From: M55B174 sp964618065
Lineage (GTDB): Bacteria > Patescibacteriota > Minisyncoccia > CAIUEV01 > JAHKAQ01
Direction of reading: 5' to 3'
DNA length: 14,071 nt
Assembly (NCBI GenBank): GCA_964618065.1
Contig: CAZTZK010000040.1
Coordinates: 1-14,071, forward strand
Within the stretch, counting starts at the first letter, position 1. Every line of letters begins with the position of its first letter. The position numbers were made by a program, and so were the translations under genes. This document shows, piece after piece, positions 6,520 through 12,666 of the stretch. Under the pieces are notes generated by a model. That model searched no databases. It had not been told where the DNA came from and saw nothing but the letters and a program-made list of their open reading frames with translations.

Positions 6520-6547
6520 TTGAAATATTGATTCAGTAAAGTATAAT
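6520..6547 (+). promoter_or_regulatory. Sigma-70 promoter for the coiled-coil gene
   Basis: TTGAAA (6520-6525) and a perfect TATAAT (6542-6547) are separated by 16 bp. Transcription would start near 6554, leaving a leader of about 47 nt. It separates the two genes at 6601 and 7466 from the metal cluster. Confidence 0.7.
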
Positions 6548-6600
6548 TAAAGTATGGATTTTTTATTTTTAATTTAAACTTAGAAAAATAAACAAAAATC

Positions 6601-7434
6601 ATGAGCAATCCTTTTGAAAAAATCAAGGAGGAAAAACCCAATGAACAAAAAGCCGAAGAAATCCAAAAGAATAAAAAGTCAGAAAATAAAGAGCAAGCTC
6701 TTTCAGAAAATCAAGAAAGAGAAAAAATTCAAGCCGAAGCAGAAAAATTTACCGAAGAGATAAAAAATATGAAGCCTTTGGTAGAAAACGAAGCTTCACA
6801 ATTAGCAGCAGAAAAGGGAGAAAAAGAGCTGGGAGAAAAACCGGAAAAAAGTTTGGAAAAAGAGGCTAAAAGAAAAAAATTTAAAAGAGCTATGTTGGCT
6901 TTGACAGTAGGAGCAACAATAATGGCAGGTTCTTTTGCTGCAACAGGCGAAGCAAGAGCGGATAGTTTTTTCACAAAATTAGGCAAAGCCGCCCAAGAAT
7001 TAAGTGATGCTAATCGTAACGTTAGAAGATCTCGCCGAGAAGTAGAAAGGAGCATTAAAGAACTAAACAAAATTCAAGAATTGTTAGGCTTGAAAGCAAG
7101 TGATCGCCAAATAAGATACCAAGAAAGAGCGGAGAGGTACGCTAGAGAAAATGAGAGATATTTAAGAGAAGCAGAAAGAGAAGCTCAAAAAGTTGAAAGA
7201 GCGGTTGAAAAAATGAATTCAGTAAGTTCAGAAAGAGATCAAAGAGGTTTTAAATATGAAAGATCCAGAGCAATCAGATCAATAGAAAGATTGGCCAATC
7301 GAGCAGAAAATTCAGCTGAAAGAGCATACGAAGCAGCTAGAGAATCCCGAACGGAAGGTGGAAATATGGCTGCTGAGAGAGCCAGAATCACCGCCCAAAG
7401 AATAAGAGGTATAGCCGAAAGAGCAAATTACTAA
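6601..7434 (+). CDS. Single-span membrane protein with charged coiled-coil regions, function unknown
   Basis: I do not recognise a family. The 277 residues fall into three parts. A Lys/Glu-rich disordered or coiled-coil N-terminal part (1-88) comes first, followed by a basic stretch (KRKKFKR). One hydrophobic segment follows (about 96-112), ending in ATGEARADS, which also resembles a signal-peptidase site. Then comes an Arg/Glu-rich helical part (about 120-277) with heptad-like patterns such as RYARENERYLREAEREAQ. The long charged region before the hydrophobic segment suggests an anchored protein with an N-in topology rather than a classical secreted one. It has its own consensus promoter and is followed by a small helical protein after 31 bases. 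A structural or cell-envelope role is possible but not shown. Confidence 0.7.
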   Translation: MSNPFEKIKEEKPNEQKAEEIQKNKKSENKEQALSENQEREKIQAEAEKFTEEIKNMKPLVENEASQLAAEKGEKELGEKPEKSLEKEAKRKKFKRAMLALTVGATIMAGSFAATGEARADSFFTKLGKAAQELSDANRNVRRSRREVERSIKELNKIQELLGLKASDRQIRYQERAERYARENERYLREAEREAQKVERAVEKMNSVSSERDQRGFKYERSRAIRSIERLANRAENSAERAYEAARESRTEGGNMAAERARITAQRIRGIAERANY

Positions 7435-7465
7435 AATAATCAAAAGGAACATAAATTTAATAAAA

Positions 7466-7729
7466 ATGGAATTCAAAAAAGAAATTAAACAAATTATTAA
7501 AAATTCATCCTTGGAAGAAGAAAATAGACAAATTTGGCACTGGTTCACTGAGTCAGTAAGCGAAAGAGAAATAGAGCCAATCCTAGATTTAATTAAAGAA
7601 AACCCGGAAATGCTGAATATTGTTACTGAGAATTTAAAAAGTAAATTTAATGCTTTGAAAAAGAAAGACAGAAAAGCCATGGATAGAATTATTGAAGCAG
7701 AAAAAAGACAATTAGAAGAAATAGGTTAA
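7466..7729 (+). CDS. Small helical protein of unknown function
   Basis: An 87-residue protein, predicted all-helical, rich in Lys and Glu, with no cysteine, signal peptide or membrane segment. The core IWHWFTESVSEREIEPILDL (about 23-42) is the most distinctive part; the last third (KKKDRKAMDRIIEAEKRQL) is an amphipathic helix. I recognise no family. It lies 31 bases behind the coiled-coil gene and directly before the bidirectional terminator, so it should be the last gene of that transcript. AAGGA at 7444-7448 is about 17 bases from the ATG, too far for normal initiation. The length, codon use and helix pattern support a real gene. Confidence 0.65.
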   Translation: MEFKKEIKQIIKNSSLEEENRQIWHWFTESVSEREIEPILDLIKENPEMLNIVTENLKSKFNALKKKDRKAMDRIIEAEKRQLEEIG

Positions 7730-7770
7730 TATTCCTTAAATTTTTAAACTTTTATAAAAATCTATTTAGG

Positions 7771-7815
7771 TTAGAGACAAAAAACAAGCTTTTTAAGCTT
7801 GTTTTTTGTCTCTAA
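7771..7815. terminator. Bidirectional terminator with a 21-bp stem
   Basis: A perfect 21-bp inverted repeat (7771-7791 with 7795-7815) surrounds a TTT loop. AAAAAA and TTTTTT tracts lie inside the stem, so either strand gives a hairpin with a T-rich arm. It sits between convergent genes, the plus-strand gene ending at 7729 and the minus-strand ferredoxin ending at 7890, and should stop both transcripts. Confidence 0.85.
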
Positions 7816-7889
7816 ATAATATTTTTTGATTCATTAAACCTGATTTTCCTTAAAAATATACCTCCACCCTTCAAAACAACGGAAGAAAA

Positions 7890-8078
7890 TTAATTAACTG
7901 ACTTTTTCTCTATGGCATCAGCCGGACAAACATCTTGACATTTACCACATTGCCGACATTTATCTTGATTTATGGAAGCTTTTCCGTCAGAACCAATTTC
8001 AATAGCCCCGAAAGGACAAACTGCAACGCAGGCTCCACAACCAACACATTTTTCTTTATTTACTCTAAATTTATCCAT
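7890..8078 (-). CDS. 2[4Fe-4S] bacterial ferredoxin
   Basis: A 62-residue ferredoxin with two complete cluster motifs: Cys11, 14, 17 and 21 followed by Pro22, and Cys41, 44, 47 and 51 followed by Pro52. In the usual clostridial arrangement the last Cys of each motif ligates the opposite cluster. It is a low-potential electron carrier in the cytoplasm. ATG 8078 (MDKFRVNKEKC) is chosen because the family starts about ten residues before the first Cys; the longer open frame reaching 8162 adds a hydrophobic stretch, overlaps the DUF59 gene and has no support. It is the last gene of the csoR-trxA-trxB operon, before the bidirectional terminator. It may feed electrons to or from TrxB or the ferredoxin-MinD ATPases (inference). 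Confidence 0.9.
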   Translation of the reverse strand: MDKFRVNKEKCVGCGACVAVCPFGAIEIGSDGKASINQDKCRQCGKCQDVCPADAIEKKSVN

Positions 8079-8130
8079 GCTTTTACAAAAAATTAAAAAT
8101 AAAATATTGCTCAAAAGCAATAAAAAGATT

Positions 8131-8433
8131 TTAACCTCGCCAGTTTTGTTGTTCTCTAACAAGAAATTTTTTTAATGTCTTTTCATCCATAGTTGTCGTC
8201 TCCGTAGCTACTTTAATTTTTAAATCTTTCAAAGGTTTTTCCACCAAACGGATTAACTCATCTTTAATGGGAATATTAGGAAACGGAAAAGCTAATATTA
8301 TTTTTACTTTTTCCTCTTTAATTTCTACTTTTTGCAAAATTCCCAATTCAAGTAAGGTATCATCAATAGCGGGATGCTTCACTCTGCCTAATTTTTCTTT
8401 AATTTCATCTAGACTAAGATTAGCAATTTTCAT
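8131..8433 (-). CDS. DUF59/MIP18-family protein (Fe-S assembly type)
   Basis: The 100 residues match the DUF59/MIP18 fold: an N-terminal helix (LSLDEIKEKLGRV), the hallmark KHPAIDDTLLELGILQKVEI (about 18-37), strands VKIILAFPFPN, a helix KDELIRLVEKPLKDL and a final FLVREQQNWRG tail. Relatives such as SufT, the N-terminal part of Mrp, and eukaryotic MIP18/CIA2 take part in Fe-S cluster maturation. The reactive Cys found in many members (GCP just before the second helix) is absent; NIP stands there and the protein has no Cys at all. It therefore probably acts as a partner or adaptor rather than through a thiol. It starts 12 bases after the 64-residue gene stops and precedes the ferredoxin gene by 52 bases. 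Confidence 0.75.
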   Translation of the reverse strand: MKIANLSLDEIKEKLGRVKHPAIDDTLLELGILQKVEIKEEKVKIILAFPFPNIPIKDELIRLVEKPLKDLKIKVATETTTMDEKTLKKFLVREQQNWRG

Positions 8434-8445
8434 TATTTTTAGAAA

Positions 8446-8640
8446 TTAATTTTGTTTATTTTTTTCATCAAAAACTTCTACGGTAATTTTAGCTTTCTTT
8501 TTCATGCCAACTTTTGGAACGATAGAAGCTAAAATCTCACCGAATTTTTTATCTTTATCTTCAAAACCAACATGGTAATAATCTTTTCCACCCATTTTTT
8601 CTAATCTATTGAATAAAACCCCTTCCATAGTTTTTTTCAT
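8446..8640 (-). CDS. Conserved-looking 64-residue protein of unknown function
   Basis: I do not recognise a family. It is a compact basic protein (MKKTMEGVLFNRLEKMGGKD...) with an apparent beta-strand/turn pattern, a YYHVGFEDKDKKFGEIL core (about 21-37) and a C-terminal strand-rich segment KAKITVEVFDEK. There is no Cys, signal peptide or membrane segment. It lies 23 bases after trxB and 12 bases before the DUF59 gene, tightly packed in the operon, which supports a real function in the same redox or Fe-S process. A second ATG at codon 5 (8628) is an alternative start. The size and strand-rich pattern suggest a small binding domain; nothing more can be said. Confidence 0.65.
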   Translation of the reverse strand: MKKTMEGVLFNRLEKMGGKDYYHVGFEDKDKKFGEILASIVPKVGMKKKAKITVEVFDEKNKQN

Positions 8641-8663
8641 AAGACAAGTTTTTAATAAATTTA

Positions 8664-9608
8664 TTATTTTTTCTTTCCTTGGAAAAAACTAAAAATATTT
8701 TCAGCCGCAACGGCTCCTTCTCCACAAGCAGTAATGATCTGGCGGAAACCGTTAGAGCCATCAGTAATATCTCCTGCAGCCCAAACTCCTTCTTGATTAG
8801 TCGCTTGGCCAGGAGATACTTTAACATACCCGGTTTCATCAACATCTAGAGATAATTTCTCTAACAAATCTTTTTGAGGGATTGTTCCTATCTCAACAAA
8901 TAAGCCATTAGTTTTTATTTTGACATTTTTAATTTTATTTCCAGTATCCTTTTTGACAGTTATTCTTTCTAATTTTTCCTCCCCTTCTAAACCAGTTACT
9001 TCTGCGTTATAAATAACTTTAATCTTTTTATTTTTTTCTATTTGATTAATCCATTCTGTCTCTCCCCGCAACTTATCCCGACGATAAATTTGATAAACCT
9101 TCTCGGCTATTTCAGCTAAATAAAGAGATGTAGTATTGGCACCATCACTTCCTCCTACGACAGCAACTGTTTTCCCCTTATAGAACATCGCATCACAAGT
9201 AGCACAATAAGAAACCCCTCTCCCAATAAACTTTTTCTCTTCTGGTAACTCCAAGCGACGGTGTTCAGTCCCTGTAGCTAGTAAAATTGCTTGGGAAGAA
9301 AATACCTTGCCTGATCTAGTAGAAATATTGAAAATTTCATCTTTTTTTTCAACATCAACCACTTCATCCAACAAAAATTTAGCTCCTAAAGATTGAGCAT
9401 GGTCTTTTAACTTAGTGGCTAATTCAGCTCCGCTAATATCTTGTTCCGTTGGAAAATTACAAACTTTATGGGCTTCAAATATTTGTCCGCCCAAAGCTTT
9501 ACCAATAACAATATGGTTTAAATTATAACGAGAGGCATAAATAGAAGCTGTTAGAGCTGCTGGTCCGGCTCCAATTATAACTAATGAGTGGTTCTTTTTA
9601 TTAACCAT
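8664..9608 (-). CDS. trxB: Thioredoxin reductase (NAD(P)H-dependent flavoprotein)
   Basis: The 314 residues have the low-molecular-weight thioredoxin reductase layout. FAD-binding GAGPAALTA (13-21) and LGGQ (39-42) come first, then ATGTEHR (111-117), redox-active Cys135/Cys138 in CATC, the pyridine-nucleotide Rossmann loop VVGGSDGANTTS (150-161), YRRDKLR (175-181) and the C-terminal FAD motif AAGDITDG. It reduces thioredoxin using NAD(P)H. The Arg-Arg...Arg pattern favours NADPH, as in HRRxxxR of classical enzymes. However, the loop reads GGSDGANTT rather than the usual GGGDSAxEE, so cofactor preference could differ. It lies 26 bases after trxA in the csoR operon; length is normal. No ribosome binding site is visible. 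Confidence 0.93.
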   Translation of the reverse strand: MVNKKNHSLVIIGAGPAALTASIYASRYNLNHIVIGKALGGQIFEAHKVCNFPTEQDISGAELATKLKDHAQSLGAKFLLDEVVDVEKKDEIFNISTRSGKVFSSQAILLATGTEHRRLELPEEKKFIGRGVSYCATCDAMFYKGKTVAVVGGSDGANTTSLYLAEIAEKVYQIYRRDKLRGETEWINQIEKNKKIKVIYNAEVTGLEGEEKLERITVKKDTGNKIKNVKIKTNGLFVEIGTIPQKDLLEKLSLDVDETGYVKVSPGQATNQEGVWAAGDITDGSNGFRQIITACGEGAVAAENIFSFFQGKKK

Positions 9609-9634
9609 GAATCTTTATTTTTTAATACAAAGTT

Positions 9635-9964
9635 TTAGAGTTCTGCTTCCAATTCTGCTTTAAAAGTTTCTTTGTCGCGTAAGCCAATAAATTCCTTTAC
9701 CATTTCTCCCTCTTTAAATAATTTCATGTTGGGAATACTTTGAATTTGATATTGAGCCGCTAAAGCCTGATGCTCCGGCACGTCGGTGTCAATTTTCCCT
9801 ATTTTTAATTCACCTTCCATTTCTTCTGCTAATTCTTCTAACGCTGGAGCCATCATTAAACAAGGTTGACACCAGGGAGCCCAAAAATCCACCAAAACGG
9901 GGATCTCGGATTTAAGCACTTCTTCTTCGAAATTTTTGTCGGTTAGTTCAATTGGTTTTCCCAT
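9635..9964 (-). CDS. trxA: Thioredoxin with WCQPC active site
   Basis: A 109-residue cytoplasmic thioredoxin with the complete fold: buried Asp26, active site Trp31-Cys32-Gln33-Pro34-Cys35, Pro40 in the kinked helix, and cis-Pro78 in SIPN. The usual motif is WCGPC; Gln in place of Gly is expected to shift redox potential or partner choice modestly. Asn79 replaces the common Thr after the cis-proline. The gene begins 7 bases after the repressor stops and 26 bases before trxB, so the three form one operon. Its likely electron acceptors include the DsbD-like carrier at 723-1997 (inference). Its expression should follow the operator at 10269-10286. Confidence 0.93.
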   Translation of the reverse strand: MGKPIELTDKNFEEEVLKSEIPVLVDFWAPWCQPCLMMAPALEELAEEMEGELKIGKIDTDVPEHQALAAQYQIQSIPNMKLFKEGEMVKEFIGLRDKETFKAELEAEL

Positions 9965-9971
9965 AACTTTT

Positions 9972-10220
9972 TTACTTACTTTTTATTATTTCCCGCAATA
10001 AAAATTCTAAAGCGGTTCTTTTTTTAAAATGAATTGATTTAAGACAAGCTGTCATATTCATTCGGAAATAAAGCTCCATTGCTTTTTTTAAAGCAGTGTT
10101 AATAGCATAAAATTGCTCTGTCACTTTTCGGCAGTCATCTTCTTTTTCTATAAGCTTTTCTAAACCACCTATTTGACCTTTAATAATATGAAGTCTTTGG
10201 CTAATCGTATTTTTTCTCAT
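9972..10220 (-). CDS. CsoR/CstR-family repressor, sensor type uncertain
   Basis: An 82-residue all-helical protein of the CsoR/RcnR/FrmR/CstR family, matching at RLHIIKGQIGGLEKLIE (9-25), the DDC turn with Cys30, and Cys59 near the end of helix 2. Family repressors are tetramers that release DNA on binding copper or nickel, or on reacting with formaldehyde or persulfide. The copper fingerprint is Cys-His-Cys; here the His position, four residues before the second Cys, is Asn55. The two Cys are 29 apart, as in the persulfide sensor CstR (Cys31/Cys60). A persulfide or thiol sensor is therefore favoured over copper (inference). ATG 10220 is chosen because the longer frame to 10292 would run through the promoter and operator. 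It heads the trxA-trxB-ferredoxin operon and likely autoregulates it. Confidence 0.88.
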   Translation of the reverse strand: MRKNTISQRLHIIKGQIGGLEKLIEKEDDCRKVTEQFYAINTALKKAMELYFRMNMTACLKSIHFKKRTALEFLLREIIKSK

Positions 10221-10263
10221 AGCCTTAAAATTATTTTTAAAAGAAATCAAAAACAATATAAAG

Positions 10264-10292
10264 ATAATATACCCCCCAGAGGGTATTGTCAA
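10264..10292 (-). promoter_or_regulatory. Repressor-controlled promoter with CsoR-type operator in the spacer
   Basis: Read on the minus strand, TTGACA (10292-10287) and TATTAT (10269-10264) are spaced by 17 bp. The interrupted palindrome ATACCC-N6-GGGTAT (10286-10269) fills the spacer. This G/C-tract inverted repeat is the known recognition pattern of CsoR/CstR repressors. Bound repressor would block RNA polymerase directly. Transcription would start near 10257, giving a leader of about 37 nt. Confidence 0.85.
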
Positions 10293-10294
10293 TT

Positions 10295-10711
10295 CTAAAA
10301 TCCGCCGCTGTATTTCTCGGCATAAATAGCTACTACGTCTTCTATCAATATTTCAGCAATCACTTGATCTCCCCGATTAGGTTGAAACAATTTCAGTTTT
10401 TCCCCCTCCATTTGTTTAACGACAGCTAAACGATTATTCGTACCCTCTTTAAACATTAAAATTGTATTTTTGCTAATCTCGCCAACTTCAAAGCATTTAT
10501 TAAAATTAGCTTTCTCTCCATTTTTTAAAATAGGATCCATAGAATCACCTAAAACTTTCACCGGAAGGGTGCATAAAGTATTGGAAACAGCATTATCTTT
10601 ACCTGCTAAATTAATAATAGTTTCGGCTGGCAAAAACTTATAGAGTAGGATCATTAAAATTACCAGACCGAGAAACGTGTAGATGATTATATTTTTTGTT
10701 TTTTTACTCAT
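10295..10711 (-). CDS. Membrane-anchored S24/S26 signal-peptidase-like serine protease
   Basis: A 138-residue protein with one N-terminal membrane helix (about 7-27, basic residues before it) and an S24/S26 peptidase domain. The nucleophile motif is LGDSMDP with Ser57, and the general-base Lys is probably Lys99 in RLAVVKQ. The short length without the extra lobe of typical LepB suggests a minimal signal peptidase or a related processing protease. The domain would face outward, since the N-terminus is positively charged. ATG 10711 is chosen; GTG 10720 would add three residues. Its stop lies 2 bases before the -35 box of the repressor promoter. It follows tRNA-Ala by 23 bases, so it may share the tgt transcript. 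The stop is TAG. Confidence 0.78.
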   Translation of the reverse strand: MSKKTKNIIIYTFLGLVILMILLYKFLPAETIINLAGKDNAVSNTLCTLPVKVLGDSMDPILKNGEKANFNKCFEVGEISKNTILMFKEGTNNRLAVVKQMEGEKLKLFQPNRGDQVIAEILIEDVVAIYAEKYSGGF

Positions 10712-10734
10712 CTTTTTCACATAAAAACTAATTT

Positions 10735-10811
10735 TGGTGGACCAAAGGGGAGTTGAACCCCTGACCTCGGCAATGCGAATGCCGTGCTCTAGCCAACTGA
10801 GCTATTGGCCC
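10735..10811 (-). tRNA. tRNA-Ala (anticodon CGC)
   Basis: Read on the minus strand, acceptor stem GGGCCAA pairs with TTGGTCC and includes the G3-U70 pair that identifies alanine tRNA. The anticodon stem is CGGCA/TGCCG with loop TTCGCAT giving anticodon CGC. The T arm is AGGGG-TTCAACT-CCCCT. Discriminator A is followed by an encoded CCA (10737-10735). It starts 11 bases after the tgt stop and is probably cut from a shared transcript. Confidence 0.95.
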
Positions 10812-10822
10812 TTTTTCAATTT

Positions 10823-11920
10823 TTACAGTTTACCCTTTTCTATCTTTTCCCTTATCTCTTTCATTAAGTTTAAATAAAAAGCTAAATTGTGCAAACTCGC
10901 TAACCGTGGACCTAAGTAATCTCCAATCTTGAAAAGATAATTAACGTAAGCCCAAGTATACTCCTTACAAGCCAAACAATTATCACTAGCTGGGAAGAAA
11001 AGATCTTGAGAAAATTTCATTTTTTCTTGAGGGAGGTTAATTGTTTCATAAAATCCGGTTTCGGTTAATTCAACTCCCTTTTTCCTAAGAAAAATGCGAC
11101 CGTGCCTTCCTTCCCGGGTAGGAATAACACAATCAAACATGTCTATTCCTCTTTTTACTGACTCTACAATATCATTAGGATAGCCTACACCCATTAAATA
11201 ACGAGGTTTATTCTGAGGATAATCTGGAATAATTTTTTCCAGCATTTTATAAACTGTTTTTAGAGGAGCCATTCCCCCGTAACAATACCCATCAAAATTA
11301 ATTTTTTTTAATTCCGTTAAACATTTTTGCCGTAAGTCTAAAAATTTATCTCCTTGGCCCACCGCAAAAAGTAATTGCCCTCTTTTATCTTTTTGATGTT
11401 CTTGAAAACAACGCCTAGCCCATTTGACAGTTCTAGCAACTGCCTTTGAGGCTTTTTCTTTACTCACAGCTTTGGGAGTACATTCGTCTAAAGCTATGAT
11501 TATATCGGAATCAATAGCTTTTTGCATTTGAATAGACTTTTCTGGACTTAAGAAAAATTGAGTGCCACTTTTGGGATCTCTAAAATTAACTCCCCTGTCA
11601 GAAATTTCACGATGCTTGGCAAGACTGAAAACTTGATATCCTCCGCTATCAGTTAAAATAGGATTTTCCCAATTCATAAATTTATGCAATCCTCCAATCT
11701 TATCTAAAAATTCTTCTCCCGGATTAACCAATAAATGATAAGTATTAGCCAAAACAATTTGAGCTTTTAATTCTCTAAGCTCACTAGCGGTAATTCCTTT
11801 CACTGCTCCCCGAGTAGCAATTGGCATAAAGAGAGGGGTTTTTAAAATTCCTCTCTTAGTTTTTAACTTTCCTAATCTTGCTTGACTGATTTTTGATTGA
11901 AAAATCAATTTAAAAGACAT
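10823..11920 (-). CDS. tgt: tRNA-guanine transglycosylase, divergent
   Basis: A 365-residue TIM-barrel enzyme that replaces guanine-34 of Asp, Asn, His and Tyr tRNAs with preQ1 or queuine. Conserved features are Asp91 in TDSGGYQVFS, Asp145 in LDECTP, Gln189-Gly190, the nucleophile Asp263 in MFDCVIPTREGRHG, and zinc ligands Cys315, Cys318 and His344. Two departures stand out. The first Cys of the CxCxxC zinc motif is Asp313. The base-recognition loop reads YCYGGMAPLK (212-221) where typical bacterial enzymes have YAIGGL(A/S)VGE. The base exchanged may therefore differ from preQ1 (inference). Length is normal. The gene begins after the terminator at 11950-11997 and is followed by tRNA-Ala 11 bases later. 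No ribosome binding site is visible. Confidence 0.93.
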   Translation of the reverse strand: MSFKLIFQSKISQARLGKLKTKRGILKTPLFMPIATRGAVKGITASELRELKAQIVLANTYHLLVNPGEEFLDKIGGLHKFMNWENPILTDSGGYQVFSLAKHREISDRGVNFRDPKSGTQFFLSPEKSIQMQKAIDSDIIIALDECTPKAVSKEKASKAVARTVKWARRCFQEHQKDKRGQLLFAVGQGDKFLDLRQKCLTELKKINFDGYCYGGMAPLKTVYKMLEKIIPDYPQNKPRYLMGVGYPNDIVESVKRGIDMFDCVIPTREGRHGRIFLRKKGVELTETGFYETINLPQEKMKFSQDLFFPASDNCLACKEYTWAYVNYLFKIGDYLGPRLASLHNLAFYLNLMKEIREKIEKGKL

Positions 11921-11949
11921 TACGAAAAATAAAAAATTTAAAAATACTT

Positions 11950-11997
11950 AAAAAGAGCAAAACTAACTCTTTCGCAAGAGTATTTTTCGCTCTTTTT
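11950..11997 (-). terminator. Nested-hairpin terminator after the acidic protein gene
   Basis: Outer arms AAAAAGAGC (11950-11958) and GCTCTTTTT (11989-11997) enclose an inner hairpin ACTCTT-TCGC-AAGAGT (11966-11981). Transcripts from 12033 leftward end in TTTTT. On the plus strand the same hairpin is followed by seven T, but no plus-strand gene needs it. Confidence 0.7.
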
Positions 11998-12032
11998 TTC
12001 AAAAAATTATTTTAAATTTCTACTCTGAATAA

Positions 12033-12608
12033 TTATTCGGTATCTGTTGTAGTCTCGGTGTTGTCTTCGCTAGATTCTCCAAGATTTTTTTCTTCTTTAT
12101 CAGGTTGAGCATCTGGAGAAACTGTTTCTTCTTTTTCTGGAAAATTTTCTGTTTTTTGCGCTTCTTCCGGTTCAGCTACTTCCGGTTCAGTAGGAGAAGC
12201 TTCATGTTCTTCAGCAGTGTCAGCCTCTGGTTGCTCTACTTTCATTTCAGGTTCAGCAGAAACTGCCGGCTCTTCTGAAGAAGTTTCAACCGGTGCCGGT
12301 TCAATTTCCAGCTTGTCTTCTTCAGGAGCTGTAGGCATCTCTTCTGACACATCTTCAGAATTTTCTTCAACCTCTGGTTTTGTTTCTTCTTCTACAGAAT
12401 CAGCTAAAACTGAATCTGTTTCCTCTTTAGAAACTTCTTCAGAGGTTTCTTCCATTGGAGTCTCCTTTTCTACAGGACTCGCTTTTTCAATTATTCCTCC
12501 TTGATTGTTTGAAGAAGGAGATTCTTCAATAGAAGCTTCGGTGATTTCCCCTTGTTCATCATCTTTTTGAGAAATTCCCATTTTTTGTAATAATGATTTT
12601 AATCCCAT
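12033..12608 (-). CDS. Acidic low-complexity, probably disordered protein
   Basis: A 191-residue protein that starts with a short possibly helical segment (MGLKSLLQKMGISQKD) and then consists almost wholly of Glu, Ser, Thr, Pro, Val and Ala in irregular repeats (for example PEVEENSEDVSEE, EPEVAEPEEAQK). There is no Cys, Trp or membrane segment, and the pI must be very low. I recognise no family. ATG 12608 is chosen; the longer frame begins with TTG 12641 and adds 11 residues. Codon bias toward GAA/TCT and absence of stops support translation, but low complexity makes homology unreliable. It lies 58 bases after the DUF5684 gene and before a terminator, so it probably ends that transcript. A linker, cation buffer or surface role is possible. 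Confidence 0.65.
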   Translation of the reverse strand: MGLKSLLQKMGISQKDDEQGEITEASIEESPSSNNQGGIIEKASPVEKETPMEETSEEVSKEETDSVLADSVEEETKPEVEENSEDVSEEMPTAPEEDKLEIEPAPVETSSEEPAVSAEPEMKVEQPEADTAEEHEASPTEPEVAEPEEAQKTENFPEKEETVSPDAQPDKEEKNLGESSEDNTETTTDTE

Positions 12609-12666
12609 ACTTTTTTTATTAAAAATAAACACATTGACCAATTTTTTCTAAAATTCTATCTGGTTT

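Noticed and set aside
8079..8162. Longer N-terminus for the ferredoxin
   Set aside because: It overlaps the DUF59 gene, adds a hydrophobic stretch foreign to the family and has no ribosome binding site.
8606..8845. Minus-strand frame inside the end of trxB
   Set aside because: It lies in another frame of a gene with full family motifs through its C-terminus.
10221..10292. Longer N-terminus for the repressor
   Set aside because: It would translate the -35/-10 boxes and the operator, and family proteins begin close to the RL..I.GQ helix.
12217..12504. Plus-strand Ser-rich open frame
   Set aside because: It is the complement of the Glu/Ser-rich acidic protein and has no start signal of its own.
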